NCBI GenBank assembly: GCA_048268845.1
Contig: JBLWUQ010000016.1
Coordinates: 1 to 64,000 of the forward strand
Direction of reading: 5' to 3'
Length of the DNA stretch: 64,000 bases
From: Muriiphilus sp048268845
GTDB lineage: Bacteria > Pseudomonadota > Alphaproteobacteria > Rhodobacterales > Rhodobacteraceae
Shown one piece after another: positions 6,975-16,265 of this stretch. Position 1 is the first letter of the stretch. Each line of letters opens with the position of its first letter. The position numbers were made by a program, and so were the translations under genes. Under the pieces are notes generated by a model, which did no database searches, was not told the DNA's origin, and was given only the letters and a program-made list of their open reading frames with translations.

Positions 6975-9757
6975 CAGGCGCTCGCCCTCTCGACGCCGAT
7001 CTCGATCGCTTCGCGCAGTTTCTTCTCAAGCGCCTTGCGTTTGGCTTCGCTGTGAAACTTCAACCCGAACATGTCCTTGACGTAGAAGGTGTCGACCACC
7101 TGCTCGCCATAGGTCGCGATCACCGCCGAGGCAATATAGACGTTGTTGTTGGCCAGCGTCCGGGTCAGGTCGAACAACAGGCCGGGGCGATCGCGGGTGT
7201 CGACCTCGATGATGGTGTAGATCTCGGAGCCTTCGTTGTCGAAGGTGATGCTGGTCGCCACCTTGAAGGCGCGTTCGCGCTTCTTGATCTTGTCGCGGTC
7301 GCGGATCGCCTCGCGGGCGATGACCTCGCCTTTCAGAGTCTTGCCGATCATGGCGCGCAGCCGGTCAAGCCGGGATTCGTCATAAGGGTGGCCGTTGTGG
7401 TCCTGCACCCAGAACACCGCCGTGGCATAACCGTCCTTCGAGGTATAGGTGCGCGCGTCGACCACGTTGGCGCCCACCAGCGCCAGCGCCCCCGCCAGCC
7501 GCGAGAAGATGCCGGGGTGGTCGGCCAGCGCAAAGGCGGCGCGGGTGGCGTCGCGGTCGGGGTCCTGGGTCAGGTCGATGCGCACCTCGTCGTCGGCGAT
7601 GTCCTTGAGCAGATTGGCAAAGACGACGTGTTCGGCCAGCGACATGCCCTGCCAATAGGGGTCATAATGCCGCCCCGTCTCGTGGCGCAGCGCCTTCTTG
7701 TCCCAGTCGTCCAGGGCCGCGCGCAGCGCCTGACGCGCCTTGTCGGCGCGCGCCCCGGTCGACAGCGCCTCGATCCCGTCTTCCAGCGCGATCTTGGTCT
7801 GGGCGTAAAGCTCGCGCAGCAGCATCGCCTTCCAGTTGTTCCAGACGTTCGGCCCGACGCCGCGAATGTCGCAGACCGTCAGCACCAGGAGCAGATCGAG
7901 CCGCTTTTTCGACCCCACCGCCTTGGCGAAGCCACGCACCGTGCGCGGATCGGACAGGTCGCGTTTCTGCGCCACGTCCGACATGAGCAGGTGATAGCGC
8001 ACCAGCCATTCGACAGTTTCCACATCGGGTTTCGACAGCCCCAGCCGCCGCGCCACACCACGCGCCAGCCGCGCGCCAAGGATCGCATGGTCCTCGTTTC
8101 GCCCCTTGCCGATGTCGTGGCACAGAAGCGCGACATAGAGCACCTTGCGGTTCACGCCCTCCTTGAGGATGCGCGAGGAAAACGGCAGATCCTCGACCCG
8201 CTCGCCACGCTCGATCTCGGCCAGGGCGGCGATGCACTGGATGGTATGCTCGTCGACCGTGTAGCTGTGATACATGTTGAACTGCATCATCGCGACGATC
8301 GGCTCGAACTCGGGGATGAAGGCGGCCAGAACGCCCAGCTCGTTCATCCGTCGCAGCGCGCGTTCCGGGTTGCCGTGTTTCAGAAGCAGGTCGAGGAAGA
8401 TCCGCGTGGCCTCCTTGTCGGCGCGCATCTCGTCGTCGATCAGGTCGATATTCGCCACCACCACGCGCATCGCGTCGGGGTGGATCAGCAGCCCGGTGCG
8501 CAATCCCTCCTCGAAGATGCGCAACAGGTTCAGCTTGTCGGACAGGAATTTCTTCTGGCTGGTAAAGGACATGCGGCCCTGAACCACCTTGAAGCCGTCG
8601 CGCAGCTTGCGCCTTCGTCGGAACAGCCCGGTCAGGCTGGGTGCGGTCCTGACATGCGCGGCTTCAAGCTGGGTCAGGAAGATCCGCGTGAGCTCGCCCA
8701 CCGCCGTGGCTTCGCGGAAGTAGTCCTGCATGAAATGTTCGACCGCGCGGCGCCCGCCCTTGTCGACATAGCCCAGCCGGTCGGCGACCTCGACCTGCAG
8801 ATCGAAGGTCAACTGGTCCATCGCCCGCCCGGTCACAAGGTGAAGCTGGCAGCGCACCGCCCAGAGGAATTCGTCGGCATTGCGGAAGGTCTCGTATTCC
8901 TCGGGCCGGAACATCCCGAGCCGCGCCAGATCGGCGATCCGGTCGACGCGGTGGATGTATTTTGCGACCCAGAACAGCGTCTGCAGGTCGCGCAAACCGC
9001 CCTTGCCCTCTTTCACGTTGGGCTCGACGACGTAGCGCTGGCCGCCCTGCTTGGTATGGCGTTCGGCGCGTTCGGCGAGCTTGGCCTCGAGGAACTCCGC
9101 CCCGGTGCCCTTGAAAAGCTCCGACCAGAGCCGCTTGCTCAGCGCCTTGGCCAGCTTCTCGTCGCCGCAGATGAACCTGTGTTCCAGCAGCGCGGTGCGG
9201 ATGGTGAAATCGTCGCGGCCCAGCCGCAGGCAATCCTCGGCGCTGCGCGCGGAATGGCCGACCTTGAGCCGCAGGTCCCAGAGCATGTAGAGCATCGACT
9301 CGATCACGCTCTCGGCCCAGGCGGTGACCTTGTAGGACACCAGGAACACCAGATCGACGTCGGAATGTGGCGCCATCTCGAAGCGGCCGTAGCCGCCGAC
9401 GGCAAGCAGCGCAAGGCGTTCGCCCGACGTCGTGCTGGTTTGCCGGTGCAACCGGGTGGTGGCGACCTCGAACACGGTCTGGACGACGCAATCGGTCAGC
9501 CAGGCATAGGCGCGGATCGCGGGGTGGGCGGTCAGCGGGGATTCCGCCAGTGCGGTTGCAATCGCCGCCCGGCCGGCGTCGATCGCCTCGCGCAATACCG
9601 CGACCGTGGCGGCGCGCAGGGCAGCGGCGTCGGTGGTGTCCATGGTGCGCGCCTCGATGGCGGCGCGCACCGCGTTGTGGTCGAAAATCGCCTCGGGCTG
9701 ACAGATCAGCCCATCGGGGGCGTCGGGGTTGAGCGGCCTTGGATCAGAATCCGGCAC
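6974..9757 (-). CDS. glnD: Bifunctional [protein-PII] uridylyltransferase/uridylyl-removing enzyme
   Basis: This 927-residue protein has the full GlnD layout. The nucleotidyltransferase motif GGYGRFEMAPHSDVDLVFL lies near residue 121. An HD hydrolase domain with LLCHDIGKGRNEDHA lies near residue 545. Two C-terminal ACT domains (about 740-927) include DHPGIFSRLAGALA and TRDRPGLLFDLTRTL. It senses glutamine and adds or removes UMP on PII proteins, controlling nitrogen assimilation. The chosen start overlaps the upstream LpoA-like gene by 14 bp; a start at a later Met (near residue 39) is possible. Confidence 0.96.
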   Translation of the reverse strand: MPDSDPRPLNPDAPDGLICQPEAIFDHNAVRAAIEARTMDTTDAAALRAATVAVLREAIDAGRAAIATALAESPLTAHPAIRAYAWLTDCVVQTVFEVATTRLHRQTSTTSGERLALLAVGGYGRFEMAPHSDVDLVFLVSYKVTAWAESVIESMLYMLWDLRLKVGHSARSAEDCLRLGRDDFTIRTALLEHRFICGDEKLAKALSKRLWSELFKGTGAEFLEAKLAERAERHTKQGGQRYVVEPNVKEGKGGLRDLQTLFWVAKYIHRVDRIADLARLGMFRPEEYETFRNADEFLWAVRCQLHLVTGRAMDQLTFDLQVEVADRLGYVDKGGRRAVEHFMQDYFREATAVGELTRIFLTQLEAAHVRTAPSLTGLFRRRRKLRDGFKVVQGRMSFTSQKKFLSDKLNLLRIFEEGLRTGLLIHPDAMRVVVANIDLIDDEMRADKEATRIFLDLLLKHGNPERALRRMNELGVLAAFIPEFEPIVAMMQFNMYHSYTVDEHTIQCIAALAEIERGERVEDLPFSSRILKEGVNRKVLYVALLCHDIGKGRNEDHAILGARLARGVARRLGLSKPDVETVEWLVRYHLLMSDVAQKRDLSDPRTVRGFAKAVGSKKRLDLLLVLTVCDIRGVGPNVWNNWKAMLLRELYAQTKIALEDGIEALSTGARADKARQALRAALDDWDKKALRHETGRHYDPYWQGMSLAEHVVFANLLKDIADDEVRIDLTQDPDRDATRAAFALADHPGIFSRLAGALALVGANVVDARTYTSKDGYATAVFWVQDHNGHPYDESRLDRLRAMIGKTLKGEVIAREAIRDRDKIKKRERAFKVATSITFDNEGSEIYTIIEVDTRDRPGLLFDLTRTLANNNVYIASAVIATYGEQVVDTFYVKDMFGLKFHSEAKRKALEKKLREAIEIGVERASA

Positions 9758-10928
9758 CGGCGAAACTTCTGGGTGCGGGGTCGATCACGACCACTTCCTT
9801 GTTCTGGATTTCGGCAATCGCCAGCCCGCGATCATTGGTGCCGTCAGGCAGCAGCCGGAACACCCCGTTCACGCCGATGAAGCCCTGGCCCTGGGTCAGC
9901 GCAGCCCCGGTCAGCGCATCGGCATTGCCCGCCTTGACCAGCGCGCCGATGGCCGCGATCCCGTCATAGGCCAGCCCGGCGATCGGATGCGGGCTTTCGC
10001 CATAAGCGGCGAGGTAGCGGGTGCGGAACTGTTCCGCCAGCCCCGGATCGGGCAGCGCGAACCAGCCGCCCTGCAGGCCGGGCAGGGTGCGCGCCGACAG
10101 GGGCACGTCCCAGCGCTGCAGCCCGGCGAACTGGATCTTGGCCGGATCGACGCCGTTTTCCGGCAGAAGGCCCGCGAGGTAGGGCAGTGCGCCATCGGTG
10201 CCCGAGGTCAGGAAGATCGTCTGCGCCCCGGTCGAGCGGATGGCGTCCGCGATGTCGCGCACCTTGTTGATGACGCCGGTCTGCGACACCTCAAAGCCGA
10301 CGACACCAGCCAGTTGCGCGCCCGGCGTGCGCTCGATGGCGCGCAGGATCGAGTCGCGCCCCAGCGATTCGGCGGCGTTCTCACCATGCACGACGAGGAT
10401 CTTGCCCTTGCCCTGCAGGGCGGCAAAGCGCGTCAGCCGGTCGGCGGTGCTCTGGAACGTGTTGCCGAGGATGAAGACGTTGTTGCCGGCGACGCCGGGG
10501 TTGTTGGAGAAGGCCAGCACGTTCACGCCGCGCGCGGCGGCGGCGATGCCGGCGGTCGCGGCGCTCTGGCTGTAGACCGGGCCGAGGATCACCTTGGCGC
10601 CGTCGGCCACCGCCTCGCGGGCGATGGTGCCGGCCTGGGTGGCGTTGCCGCCGGTGTTGTAGACGCGCAGGTCGATGGTGACGCCGGCAAGCTCGGCCAT
10701 CGCCAGACGGGCGGCGTTCTCGAGCGCGATGGCCAACGAATCGTCCGCCGCATTGCCCGACCCGCCGGGCACCAAGAGCGCCACCGGCACCGGCCGCGAC
10801 GTGTCGATGCGCGGCCCGCTCGCGTTCAGACCACCCGTGCCCACGCCGCAAGCCGACAGCCAGAGAATCGACAGGAGCGCGACAATCGCCCCCGATAGCT
10901 TGCGGGCACCGCCCAAAAACGCGAACAT
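9744..10928 (-). CDS. LpoA-like penicillin-binding protein activator (lipoprotein)
   Basis: The 394-residue protein begins MFAFLGGARKLSGAIVALLSILWLSACG: a charged N-terminus, hydrophobic core and the lipobox LSAC. It is therefore probably lipidated and carried to the outer membrane. The rest reads as a type I periplasmic-binding fold: VALLVPGGSG, VILGPVYSQSAATAG, VLAFSNNPGVAG and LAYDGIAAIGALV. This is the LpoA C-domain family that activates peptidoglycan synthases. It is divergent from rsmI with yraN beyond, the same order as lpoA/rsmI/yraN in enterobacteria, which supports the call. The lipoprotein start is preferred over an upstream Met. Confidence 0.85.
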   Translation of the reverse strand: MFAFLGGARKLSGAIVALLSILWLSACGVGTGGLNASGPRIDTSRPVPVALLVPGGSGNAADDSLAIALENAARLAMAELAGVTIDLRVYNTGGNATQAGTIAREAVADGAKVILGPVYSQSAATAGIAAAARGVNVLAFSNNPGVAGNNVFILGNTFQSTADRLTRFAALQGKGKILVVHGENAAESLGRDSILRAIERTPGAQLAGVVGFEVSQTGVINKVRDIADAIRSTGAQTIFLTSGTDGALPYLAGLLPENGVDPAKIQFAGLQRWDVPLSARTLPGLQGGWFALPDPGLAEQFRTRYLAAYGESPHPIAGLAYDGIAAIGALVKAGNADALTGAALTQGQGFIGVNGVFRLLPDGTNDRGLAIAEIQNKEVVVIDPAPRSFAGAGF

Positions 10929-11023
10929 GACAAAACCCTTTTGTTCCATACCGGAATGGGGGACAGACTCGCCCCCGAAAGCCGGATGCACTATAAACGC
11001 AACGCAGGACAGGTCTACCCCAG
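10929..11023. promoter_or_regulatory. Divergent promoter region between LpoA-like gene and rsmI
   Basis: These 95 bases separate two genes transcribed away from each other, so both must have their promoters here. The segment is less GC-rich than its flanks (for example CACTATAAACGCAACGCAGG), which suits a promoter. No clear operator is visible. Confidence 0.5.
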
Positions 11024-11878
11024 ATGCCCAAGATCAACGACCTGGCCGCAGGCCTCTACCTCGTCGCCACCCCGATCGGCAACGCCCGCGACATCACGTT
11101 GAGAGCGCTGGATATTCTGGCCGCAGCCGACGTGATCGCGGCCGAGGACACCCGCACGGCGCGCAAGCTGATGGACATCCATGGCGTCACGCTCGGCAAA
11201 CGCCCGCTTATTTCCTATCACGACCACTCGGGCTCGAACGGACGCGCCGGGATCGCGAAGCTGATTTCCGAGGGAAAATCGGTGGCTTACGTCAGCGAGG
11301 CCGGCACGCCGCTTGTGGCCGACCCGGGCTATGCGCTGGCGCGCGAGATCGGCGCGGCGGGGCACCTGGTGACGGCGGCGCCGGGGGCCTCGGCGGTCCT
11401 GACCGCGCTCAGCCTGTCGGGACTGCCGTCGGACCGGTTCCTGTTCGCGGGATTCGCGCCATCGGCAAAAGCCGCAAGGCGGACGTGGCTCGCGGAATTG
11501 CTCCCGGTGCAGGCGACGCTCGTGATTTATGAAAGCCCAAGGCGCGTTAGGGAATTATTCGCTGATTTGAGCGAGATTGGCGGGAGTGACAGACGGGCGG
11601 CGGTCTGTCGCGAGCTAACCAAGAAGTTCGAAGAGGTCTTGCGCGGGACCATTGGCGAGCTTCACGATGAACTGGCCGGGCGCGAGTTGAAGGGCGAGGT
11701 TGTGGTGCTGATCGACCGGGCCGACGCGGTGGTGGGGGAGGAAACGATGGCGGCGGCACTGCGGCAGGCGATGGTCGGGATGAGCCTGAAGGATGCGGCG
11801 GCGACGGTTGCCGTGGCCTATGGATTGCCACGACGCAAGGTCTACCAGGCGGCGCTTGAGATGGAGAAGGACGGATGA
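11024..11878 (+). CDS. rsmI: 16S rRNA (cytidine1402-2'-O)-methyltransferase RsmI
   Basis: This 284-residue protein starts MPKINDLAAGLYLVATPIGNARDITLRAL and contains AAEDTRTARKLMDIHG, SEAGTPLVADPGYAL and APGASAVLTALSLSGLP. These are diagnostic of the YraL/RsmI branch of SAM-dependent tetrapyrrole-methylase-fold enzymes. It methylates the ribose of C1402 in the decoding centre of 16S rRNA. Length is normal for the family. The downstream yraN gene overlaps its stop by four bases (ATGA), indicating an operon that may extend to gshB. Confidence 0.96.
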   Translation: MPKINDLAAGLYLVATPIGNARDITLRALDILAAADVIAAEDTRTARKLMDIHGVTLGKRPLISYHDHSGSNGRAGIAKLISEGKSVAYVSEAGTPLVADPGYALAREIGAAGHLVTAAPGASAVLTALSLSGLPSDRFLFAGFAPSAKAARRTWLAELLPVQATLVIYESPRRVRELFADLSEIGGSDRRAAVCRELTKKFEEVLRGTIGELHDELAGRELKGEVVVLIDRADAVVGEETMAAALRQAMVGMSLKDAAATVAVAYGLPRRKVYQAALEMEKDG

Positions 11879-12225
11879 GCGGAAAGGTTTCCTATCTGGC
11901 CGGGATGTCGGCGGAAGACAGCGTCGCGGCGGATTATGCACGTCGCGGCCACGCGGTCGCGGCGCGACGCTGGCGCGGATCGCGCGGCGAGCTTGATCTG
12001 GTGCTCGAGGATGGCGACGGGTTCATCGTGGTCGAGGTCAAGAAGGCACGCGATTTCGCGGTCGCCGCCGCCCGGCTGACCCGCGCGCAACTTGCCCGGA
12101 TCTATGGCGCGGCCTCGGAATTCGCCGCCACGGCGCCGCGCGGTCAATTGACCGACCTGCGTTTCGACGTGGCGCTGGTTGACGGGGCGGGGCGGATGGA
12201 AATCCTCGAAAATGCCTGGGTCTGA
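11875..12225 (+). CDS. YraN family protein (UPF0102, endonuclease-like fold)
   Basis: The 116-residue protein contains the UPF0102 core: ARRWRGSRGELDLVLEDGDGFIVVEVKKARDFA. This has the Asp and ExK pattern of a PD-(D/E)XK-like restriction-endonuclease fold. Its biochemical function is not established. It overlaps rsmI by 4 bp, and the rsmI-yraN order is conserved across Proteobacteria, implying a link with RNA or DNA processing. Family membership is clear; the function is unknown. Confidence 0.92.
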   Translation: MSGKVSYLAGMSAEDSVAADYARRGHAVAARRWRGSRGELDLVLEDGDGFIVVEVKKARDFAVAAARLTRAQLARIYGAASEFAATAPRGQLTDLRFDVALVDGAGRMEILENAWV

Positions 12226-12283
12226 CCCATTGCCCTTGCCGCGCTCGCGCGCCATGTAGGGGCGAAGCAGCCGGGAGACGCCG

Positions 12284-13225
12284 ATGAGCCTGAAAGTCGC
12301 CATCCAGATGGACCCGATCGCGCCGATCGATATCGACGCCGATTCGACCTTCCGCATCGCCGAAGAGGCGCAGGCGCGGGGGCATGAGTTGTTCTATTAC
12401 ACGCCGGACCGGCTGTCCTATCGCGAGGGGCGCATCCTTGCCCGCGGCTGGCCGCTGACGGTGCGGCGCGAGCGCGGCAATCACTTCAAGCTGGGCGACG
12501 AGCAGGAGATCGACCTTGCCGATTGGGACGTGGTCTGGCTGCGCCAGGACCCGCCTTTCGACATGGGCTACATCACCACCACCCATCTGCTCGACATGAT
12601 CCACCCGGCGACGATGGTGGTGAACGATCCGTTCTGGGTGCGCAACTACCCCGAAAAGCTGCTGGTGTTGCAGTTTCGTGATCTGACGCCGCCGACGATG
12701 ATCGCCCGAGACCTTTCCTCGCTGCTTGCCTTCAAGCACGAACACGGCGACATCATCCTCAAGCCGCTCTATGGCAGCGGTGGTGCCGGGGTGTTCCGGC
12801 TCGACCCGAACGACCGCAACCTGGCCAGCCTGCACGAGCTGTTCACCGGCATGAACCGCGAGCCGCTGATCGCGCAGAAATTCCTGCCGGCGGTGGCGAA
12901 GGGCGACAAGCGGATCATCCTGGTGGACGGCGAGCCTGTGGGCGCGATCAACCGGGTGCCGGCGGCGGGCGAGACGCGCTCGAACATGCATGTCGGCGGG
13001 CGGCCCGAGAAGATCGGCCTGACCGACCGCGACCGCGAGATCTGTGCGGCTATCGGCCCGACCCTGCGCGACAAGGGGCAGATCTTCGTCGGCATCGACG
13101 TGATCGGCGACTGGCTGACCGAGATCAACCTGACCTCACCGACCGGCATCCAGGAGCTTGAGCGCTTCGACGGCACCAATATCTCCGAGAAGATCTGGCA
13201 GGCGATCGAGGCGCGGCGCAGATAG
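12284..13225 (+). CDS. gshB: Glutathione synthase
   Basis: This 313-residue ATP-grasp enzyme has the bacterial GshB N-terminus MSLKVAIQMDPIAPIDIDADSTF. ATP-grasp segments include VVNDPFWVRNYPEKLL, DIILKPLYGSGGAGVFRL and RVPAAGETRSNMHVGG. INLTSPTGIQELE near the C-terminus is the metal- and substrate-binding end. It joins gamma-glutamylcysteine and glycine to make glutathione. GGGAGACGCCGATG gives a ribosome site. It follows yraN by 58 bp, as in many Rhodobacterales. Confidence 0.97.
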   Translation: MSLKVAIQMDPIAPIDIDADSTFRIAEEAQARGHELFYYTPDRLSYREGRILARGWPLTVRRERGNHFKLGDEQEIDLADWDVVWLRQDPPFDMGYITTTHLLDMIHPATMVVNDPFWVRNYPEKLLVLQFRDLTPPTMIARDLSSLLAFKHEHGDIILKPLYGSGGAGVFRLDPNDRNLASLHELFTGMNREPLIAQKFLPAVAKGDKRIILVDGEPVGAINRVPAAGETRSNMHVGGRPEKIGLTDRDREICAAIGPTLRDKGQIFVGIDVIGDWLTEINLTSPTGIQELERFDGTNISEKIWQAIEARRR

Positions 13226-13377
13226 GCGTGCGGCCCCTAGGATCGGGGGCGCTCCTCTCGCCGGAGATGCTGAAGGTGGTATGGAACAGCTCTTCATTGC
13301 TGCGCCGCGACCGCACCGGCTGTCGGTCGAAACGCCTCGGCATCGGCGCAGACGACCAGCATAAGCGCCGGCGTTGT

Positions 13378-14421
13378 TCAGCCATTGCTCCAATCGAGGA
13401 CGATCTTTCCGGATTTCCCGGACCGCATGATTTCGAAGGCCTGTTCGTAGTCGAAAACCGGAAAGCGGTGCGTGATGATCGCGCTTACATCGAGGCCGTT
13501 CTGCAGCATGGCGAGCATCTTGTACCAGGTCTCGAATATCTCGCGGCCATAGATCCCCTTTATTGTCAGGGCCTTGAACACGATACTGCTCCAGTCCACC
13601 GGCGATTTGCCCGGCGGGATGCCGAGCATCGCGATCCGCCCGCCCATCGTCATCGCCTCGACCATCTGGTCAAAGGCGCGCTGATTGCCGGACATCTCGA
13701 GGCCAACGTCAAAACCCTGTTTCATGTTGAGCGCGGGAATGACCTCGGCCAGGTCCTGCTCTGCCACGTTGACGGGCACGACGTCGGCCACTTTCACCGC
13801 CAGGGCCAGCCGGTCCGGGTTCACATCGGTGATCACGACATTGCGCGCTCCGACGTGACGGGCGACGGCGGCGGCCATGATCCCGATCGGGCCCGCGCCG
13901 GTGACGAGCACATCCTCGCCCACCAGATCGAAGGACAGCGCGGTATGAACGGCGTTGCCCAGCGGGTCGAGGATGGCCCCGATCTCGTCCGGAATCTCAT
14001 CGGGCAAGGGCACCACGTTGAAGGCGGGCAGGCGCAGATACTCGGCGAAGGCGCCCTGTTCGTTCACGCCGATGCCGCGTGTCGCCGGGTCGAGGTGGAA
14101 CCTGCCGGACCGGCTCTGACGGCTGGACTTGCCGACCAGATGGCCCTCGCCACTGCAGCGCTGGCCGATGGACAGGTTGGTGACGTCGCGGCCAAGCTCG
14201 ACGATCTCGCCGGCAAACTCGTGCCCGGTAATCAGCGGCACCGGCACGGTCTTCTGCGCCCATTCATCCCAGTTCCAGATGTGGATATCGGTGCCGCAGA
14301 TGCCGGTTTTGCGGATGCGGATCAGGACATCGTCCGGGCCGATCTCGGGCACCGGCGCGCGGTGCATCCACAGCCCTTCGCGCGGGTGCAGCTTGGCCAG
14401 CGCCTTCATCTCATTGCTCAT
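13378..14421 (-). CDS. tdh: L-threonine 3-dehydrogenase lacking the structural-zinc cysteines
   Basis: This is a 347-residue medium-chain dehydrogenase. GICGTDIHIWNWDEW (Cys42) and ITGHEFAGE (His67, Glu68) give the catalytic zinc ligands, GAGPIGIMAA the NAD fold, and WSSIVFKALTIKGIYGREIFETW is typical of threonine dehydrogenase. It oxidises threonine to 2-amino-3-oxobutyrate, which Kbl then cleaves. The four cysteines that bind structural zinc in E. coli Tdh are replaced by Gly97, Ser100, Ser103 and Asp111. The start codon overlaps the kbl stop by 4 bp. Confidence 0.95.
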   Translation of the reverse strand: MSNEMKALAKLHPREGLWMHRAPVPEIGPDDVLIRIRKTGICGTDIHIWNWDEWAQKTVPVPLITGHEFAGEIVELGRDVTNLSIGQRCSGEGHLVGKSSRQSRSGRFHLDPATRGIGVNEQGAFAEYLRLPAFNVVPLPDEIPDEIGAILDPLGNAVHTALSFDLVGEDVLVTGAGPIGIMAAAVARHVGARNVVITDVNPDRLALAVKVADVVPVNVAEQDLAEVIPALNMKQGFDVGLEMSGNQRAFDQMVEAMTMGGRIAMLGIPPGKSPVDWSSIVFKALTIKGIYGREIFETWYKMLAMLQNGLDVSAIITHRFPVFDYEQAFEIMRSGKSGKIVLDWSNG

Positions 14422-15605
14422 GACAACACCCCGACCGCCTTGCCCGCGACCTCGAACGCGGCGAGTGCGCGGTCAAGCTCGTCGCGGGTCAGGGCCGCAT
14501 TCATCTGCGTCCTGATCCGTGCCTGACCGCGCGGGACGACGGGAAAGAAGAACCCGGCGACGTAGACGCCTTCCTGAAACAGCCGCTCGGCCATGTCCTG
14601 TGCCAGTTGCGCCTCGCCCAACATGATCGGGACAATGGGATGATCGCCGGGCAGCAGGTCAAAACCCAGACCCTCCAGCCCGGCCCGCCAATAGCGCGCC
14701 TTCTCGAACAATTGCGCGCGCAGGTCGGCGCCTTCCTCGACCAGCCGGATCGCTTCGATCCCGGCGGCGACGATGGCCGGCGGCAGAGAATTGGAGAACA
14801 GGTAGGGGCGCGCCCGCTGCCTGAGCAGGTCGATCACCGGCTGCGGCCCGGCGATATAACCGCCGATCGAGCCGCCCAATGCCTTGCCCAGCGTGCCGGT
14901 CAGGATGTCCACGTCCAGCCCGAAATGGTCGGGTGTTCCGGCCCCACGCGGCCCCATGAATCCGGTGGCGTGGCAGTCGTCGACCATCACCAGCGCGTCG
15001 TGTTCACGCGCGAGCCGGGTGATTTCGGGCAGGTTGGCAAGGTATCCGTCCATCGAGAACACGCCGTCCGTCGCCACCATGACATGGCGCGCACCATCGG
15101 CGCGGGCCTCTTTCAGTCGTGCCTCCAGATCGGTCATGTCGTTGTTGGCATAGCGATAGCGTCTGGCCTTGGACAGCCGCACGCCGTCGATGATCGAGGC
15201 GTGGTTCAGGCTGTCGGAAACGATCGCATCCTCCGCGCCCAGCAGCGGCTCGAACAGCCCGCCATTGGCGTCGAAACAGGCGGCGAACAGGATCGCGTCG
15301 TCCTTGTTCAGGAAGTCGGCGAGGCGCTGTTCAAGCTGGCGATGCAGGTCCTGCGTGCCGCAGATGAAGCGCACGCTGGCCATTCCGAAACCGTAGTCAT
15401 CCATGGCGGTCCTTGCGGCCGCGATCAGGTCGGGGTGATTGGCCAGCCCCAGATAGTTGTTGGCGCATAGGTTGATTACCTGCCTGCCATCCACGGTGAT
15501 TTCGCCGCCCTGCGGCGATGTGATCAGCCGTTCGCGCTTCATCATGCCGTCGGACGCGATCTCGGCGAGGGTCTGGGTGATGTGGTTCAGGAAATCTTGG
15601 CTCAT
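14418..15605 (-). CDS. kbl: Glycine C-acetyltransferase (2-amino-3-ketobutyrate CoA ligase)
   Basis: This 395-residue fold-type I PLP enzyme of the alpha-oxoamine synthase family starts MSQDFLNHITQTL. It shows NLCANNYLGLANHP, VRFICGTQDLHRQLE, VMVDDCHATGFMG and the PLP-lysine segment ILTGTLGKALGG. It splits 2-amino-3-oxobutyrate with CoA into glycine and acetyl-CoA, completing threonine breakdown with tdh. The Met of MSQDF is preferred over one ten codons upstream because the homologous N-terminus begins there. It is the first gene of the kbl-tdh operon, downstream of the XRE regulator. Confidence 0.96.
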   Translation of the reverse strand: MSQDFLNHITQTLAEIASDGMMKRERLITSPQGGEITVDGRQVINLCANNYLGLANHPDLIAAARTAMDDYGFGMASVRFICGTQDLHRQLEQRLADFLNKDDAILFAACFDANGGLFEPLLGAEDAIVSDSLNHASIIDGVRLSKARRYRYANNDMTDLEARLKEARADGARHVMVATDGVFSMDGYLANLPEITRLAREHDALVMVDDCHATGFMGPRGAGTPDHFGLDVDILTGTLGKALGGSIGGYIAGPQPVIDLLRQRARPYLFSNSLPPAIVAAGIEAIRLVEEGADLRAQLFEKARYWRAGLEGLGFDLLPGDHPIVPIMLGEAQLAQDMAERLFQEGVYVAGFFFPVVPRGQARIRTQMNAALTRDELDRALAAFEVAGKAVGVLS

Positions 15606-15632
15606 GACGGGCTCCATTTGGCAGACGTCTAA

Positions 15633-15651
15633 CATAACGGAAACGATTCCG
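15633..15651. promoter_or_regulatory. Inverted repeat upstream of kbl, possible operator
   Basis: CGGAA-ACGA-TTCCG (15638-15651) is a perfect 5-bp dyad with a 4-bp spacer, 33 bp or so upstream of the kbl start. The 9-mer CATAACGGA beginning at 15633 recurs exactly at 16264-16272, at the start of the neighbouring XRE-cupin gene. I infer a binding site of that regulator, controlling kbl-tdh and itself. Confidence 0.4.
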
Positions 15652-15698
15652 AAATAAGAGATTTCGCGGCGATGGCCGATGGACCGGGATGCGCGGCG

Positions 15699-16265
15699 TT
15701 ACGCGTCCTGAACCACCAGAAACGCCCGCGCCGGGCCATCCGGGGCCGCGATCCGGTGCGGCACGTCCGCGGCGTAGCGGCTGGTATCGCCCGCGCGCAA
15801 GACCTCGGTCGCCTCGCCGCAGGTGACATGGATCGTGCCTTCGATCACCGTCAGATGCTCGCGCGCGCCGCGTTTGTGCGGTTGGCTGTCAAGAATACCG
15901 CCCGAGGCCAGTCGCAATTCATAGACCTCATGCCGCCCGACCTGTTCGGGCGGCGACAGGATCAGGATCCGGCAGCCTTTGCCCATGTTGTCGATCGTGG
16001 GAATCTGGCCCGCGCGCAACACCTCGATGCGGTTTCCCGCAGGGGCGGCGTCGAGCAGACCCGCGAAGTCGACCTGCAGCGCCCGTGTCAGGTTCCACAG
16101 GGTCGCGATGGTCGGGCTGCTCTCGCCTCGCTCGATCTGGCTGACCATCGAACGCGACACGCCGGACAGCTTTGCCACGGCATCCAGCGACAGGCCCTGC
16201 GTGTTGCGGGCCTGTTTCAGGCGTGCGGGCAGTTTGACCAGAATATCGTCGGCATCTTCCATCAT
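15699..16265 (-). CDS. XRE-family transcriptional regulator with cupin sensor domain
   Basis: This 188-residue protein has an N-terminal helix-turn-helix (about residues 10-65: LKQARNTQGLSLDAVAKLSG then SRSMVSQIERGESSPT). A C-terminal cupin domain (about 110-185) includes ASGGILDSQPHKRGAREHLT and AGDTSRYAADVPHRI. Such regulators sense a small metabolite with the cupin. It lies upstream of kbl-tdh on the same strand, separated by 93 bp with a dyad, so control of threonine degradation is a reasonable inference. Two adjacent Met codons leave the start ambiguous by one residue. Confidence 0.9.
   Translation of the reverse strand: MMEDADDILVKLPARLKQARNTQGLSLDAVAKLSGVSRSMVSQIERGESSPTIATLWNLTRALQVDFAGLLDAAPAGNRIEVLRAGQIPTIDNMGKGCRILILSPPEQVGRHEVYELRLASGGILDSQPHKRGAREHLTVIEGTIHVTCGEATEVLRAGDTSRYAADVPHRIAAPDGPARAFLVVQDA

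Noticed and set aside
6827..9880. A 1017-codon plus-strand frame opposite glnD
   Set aside because: It is antisense to a clear glnD gene; the protein is His/Arg/Gln-rich with no domain.
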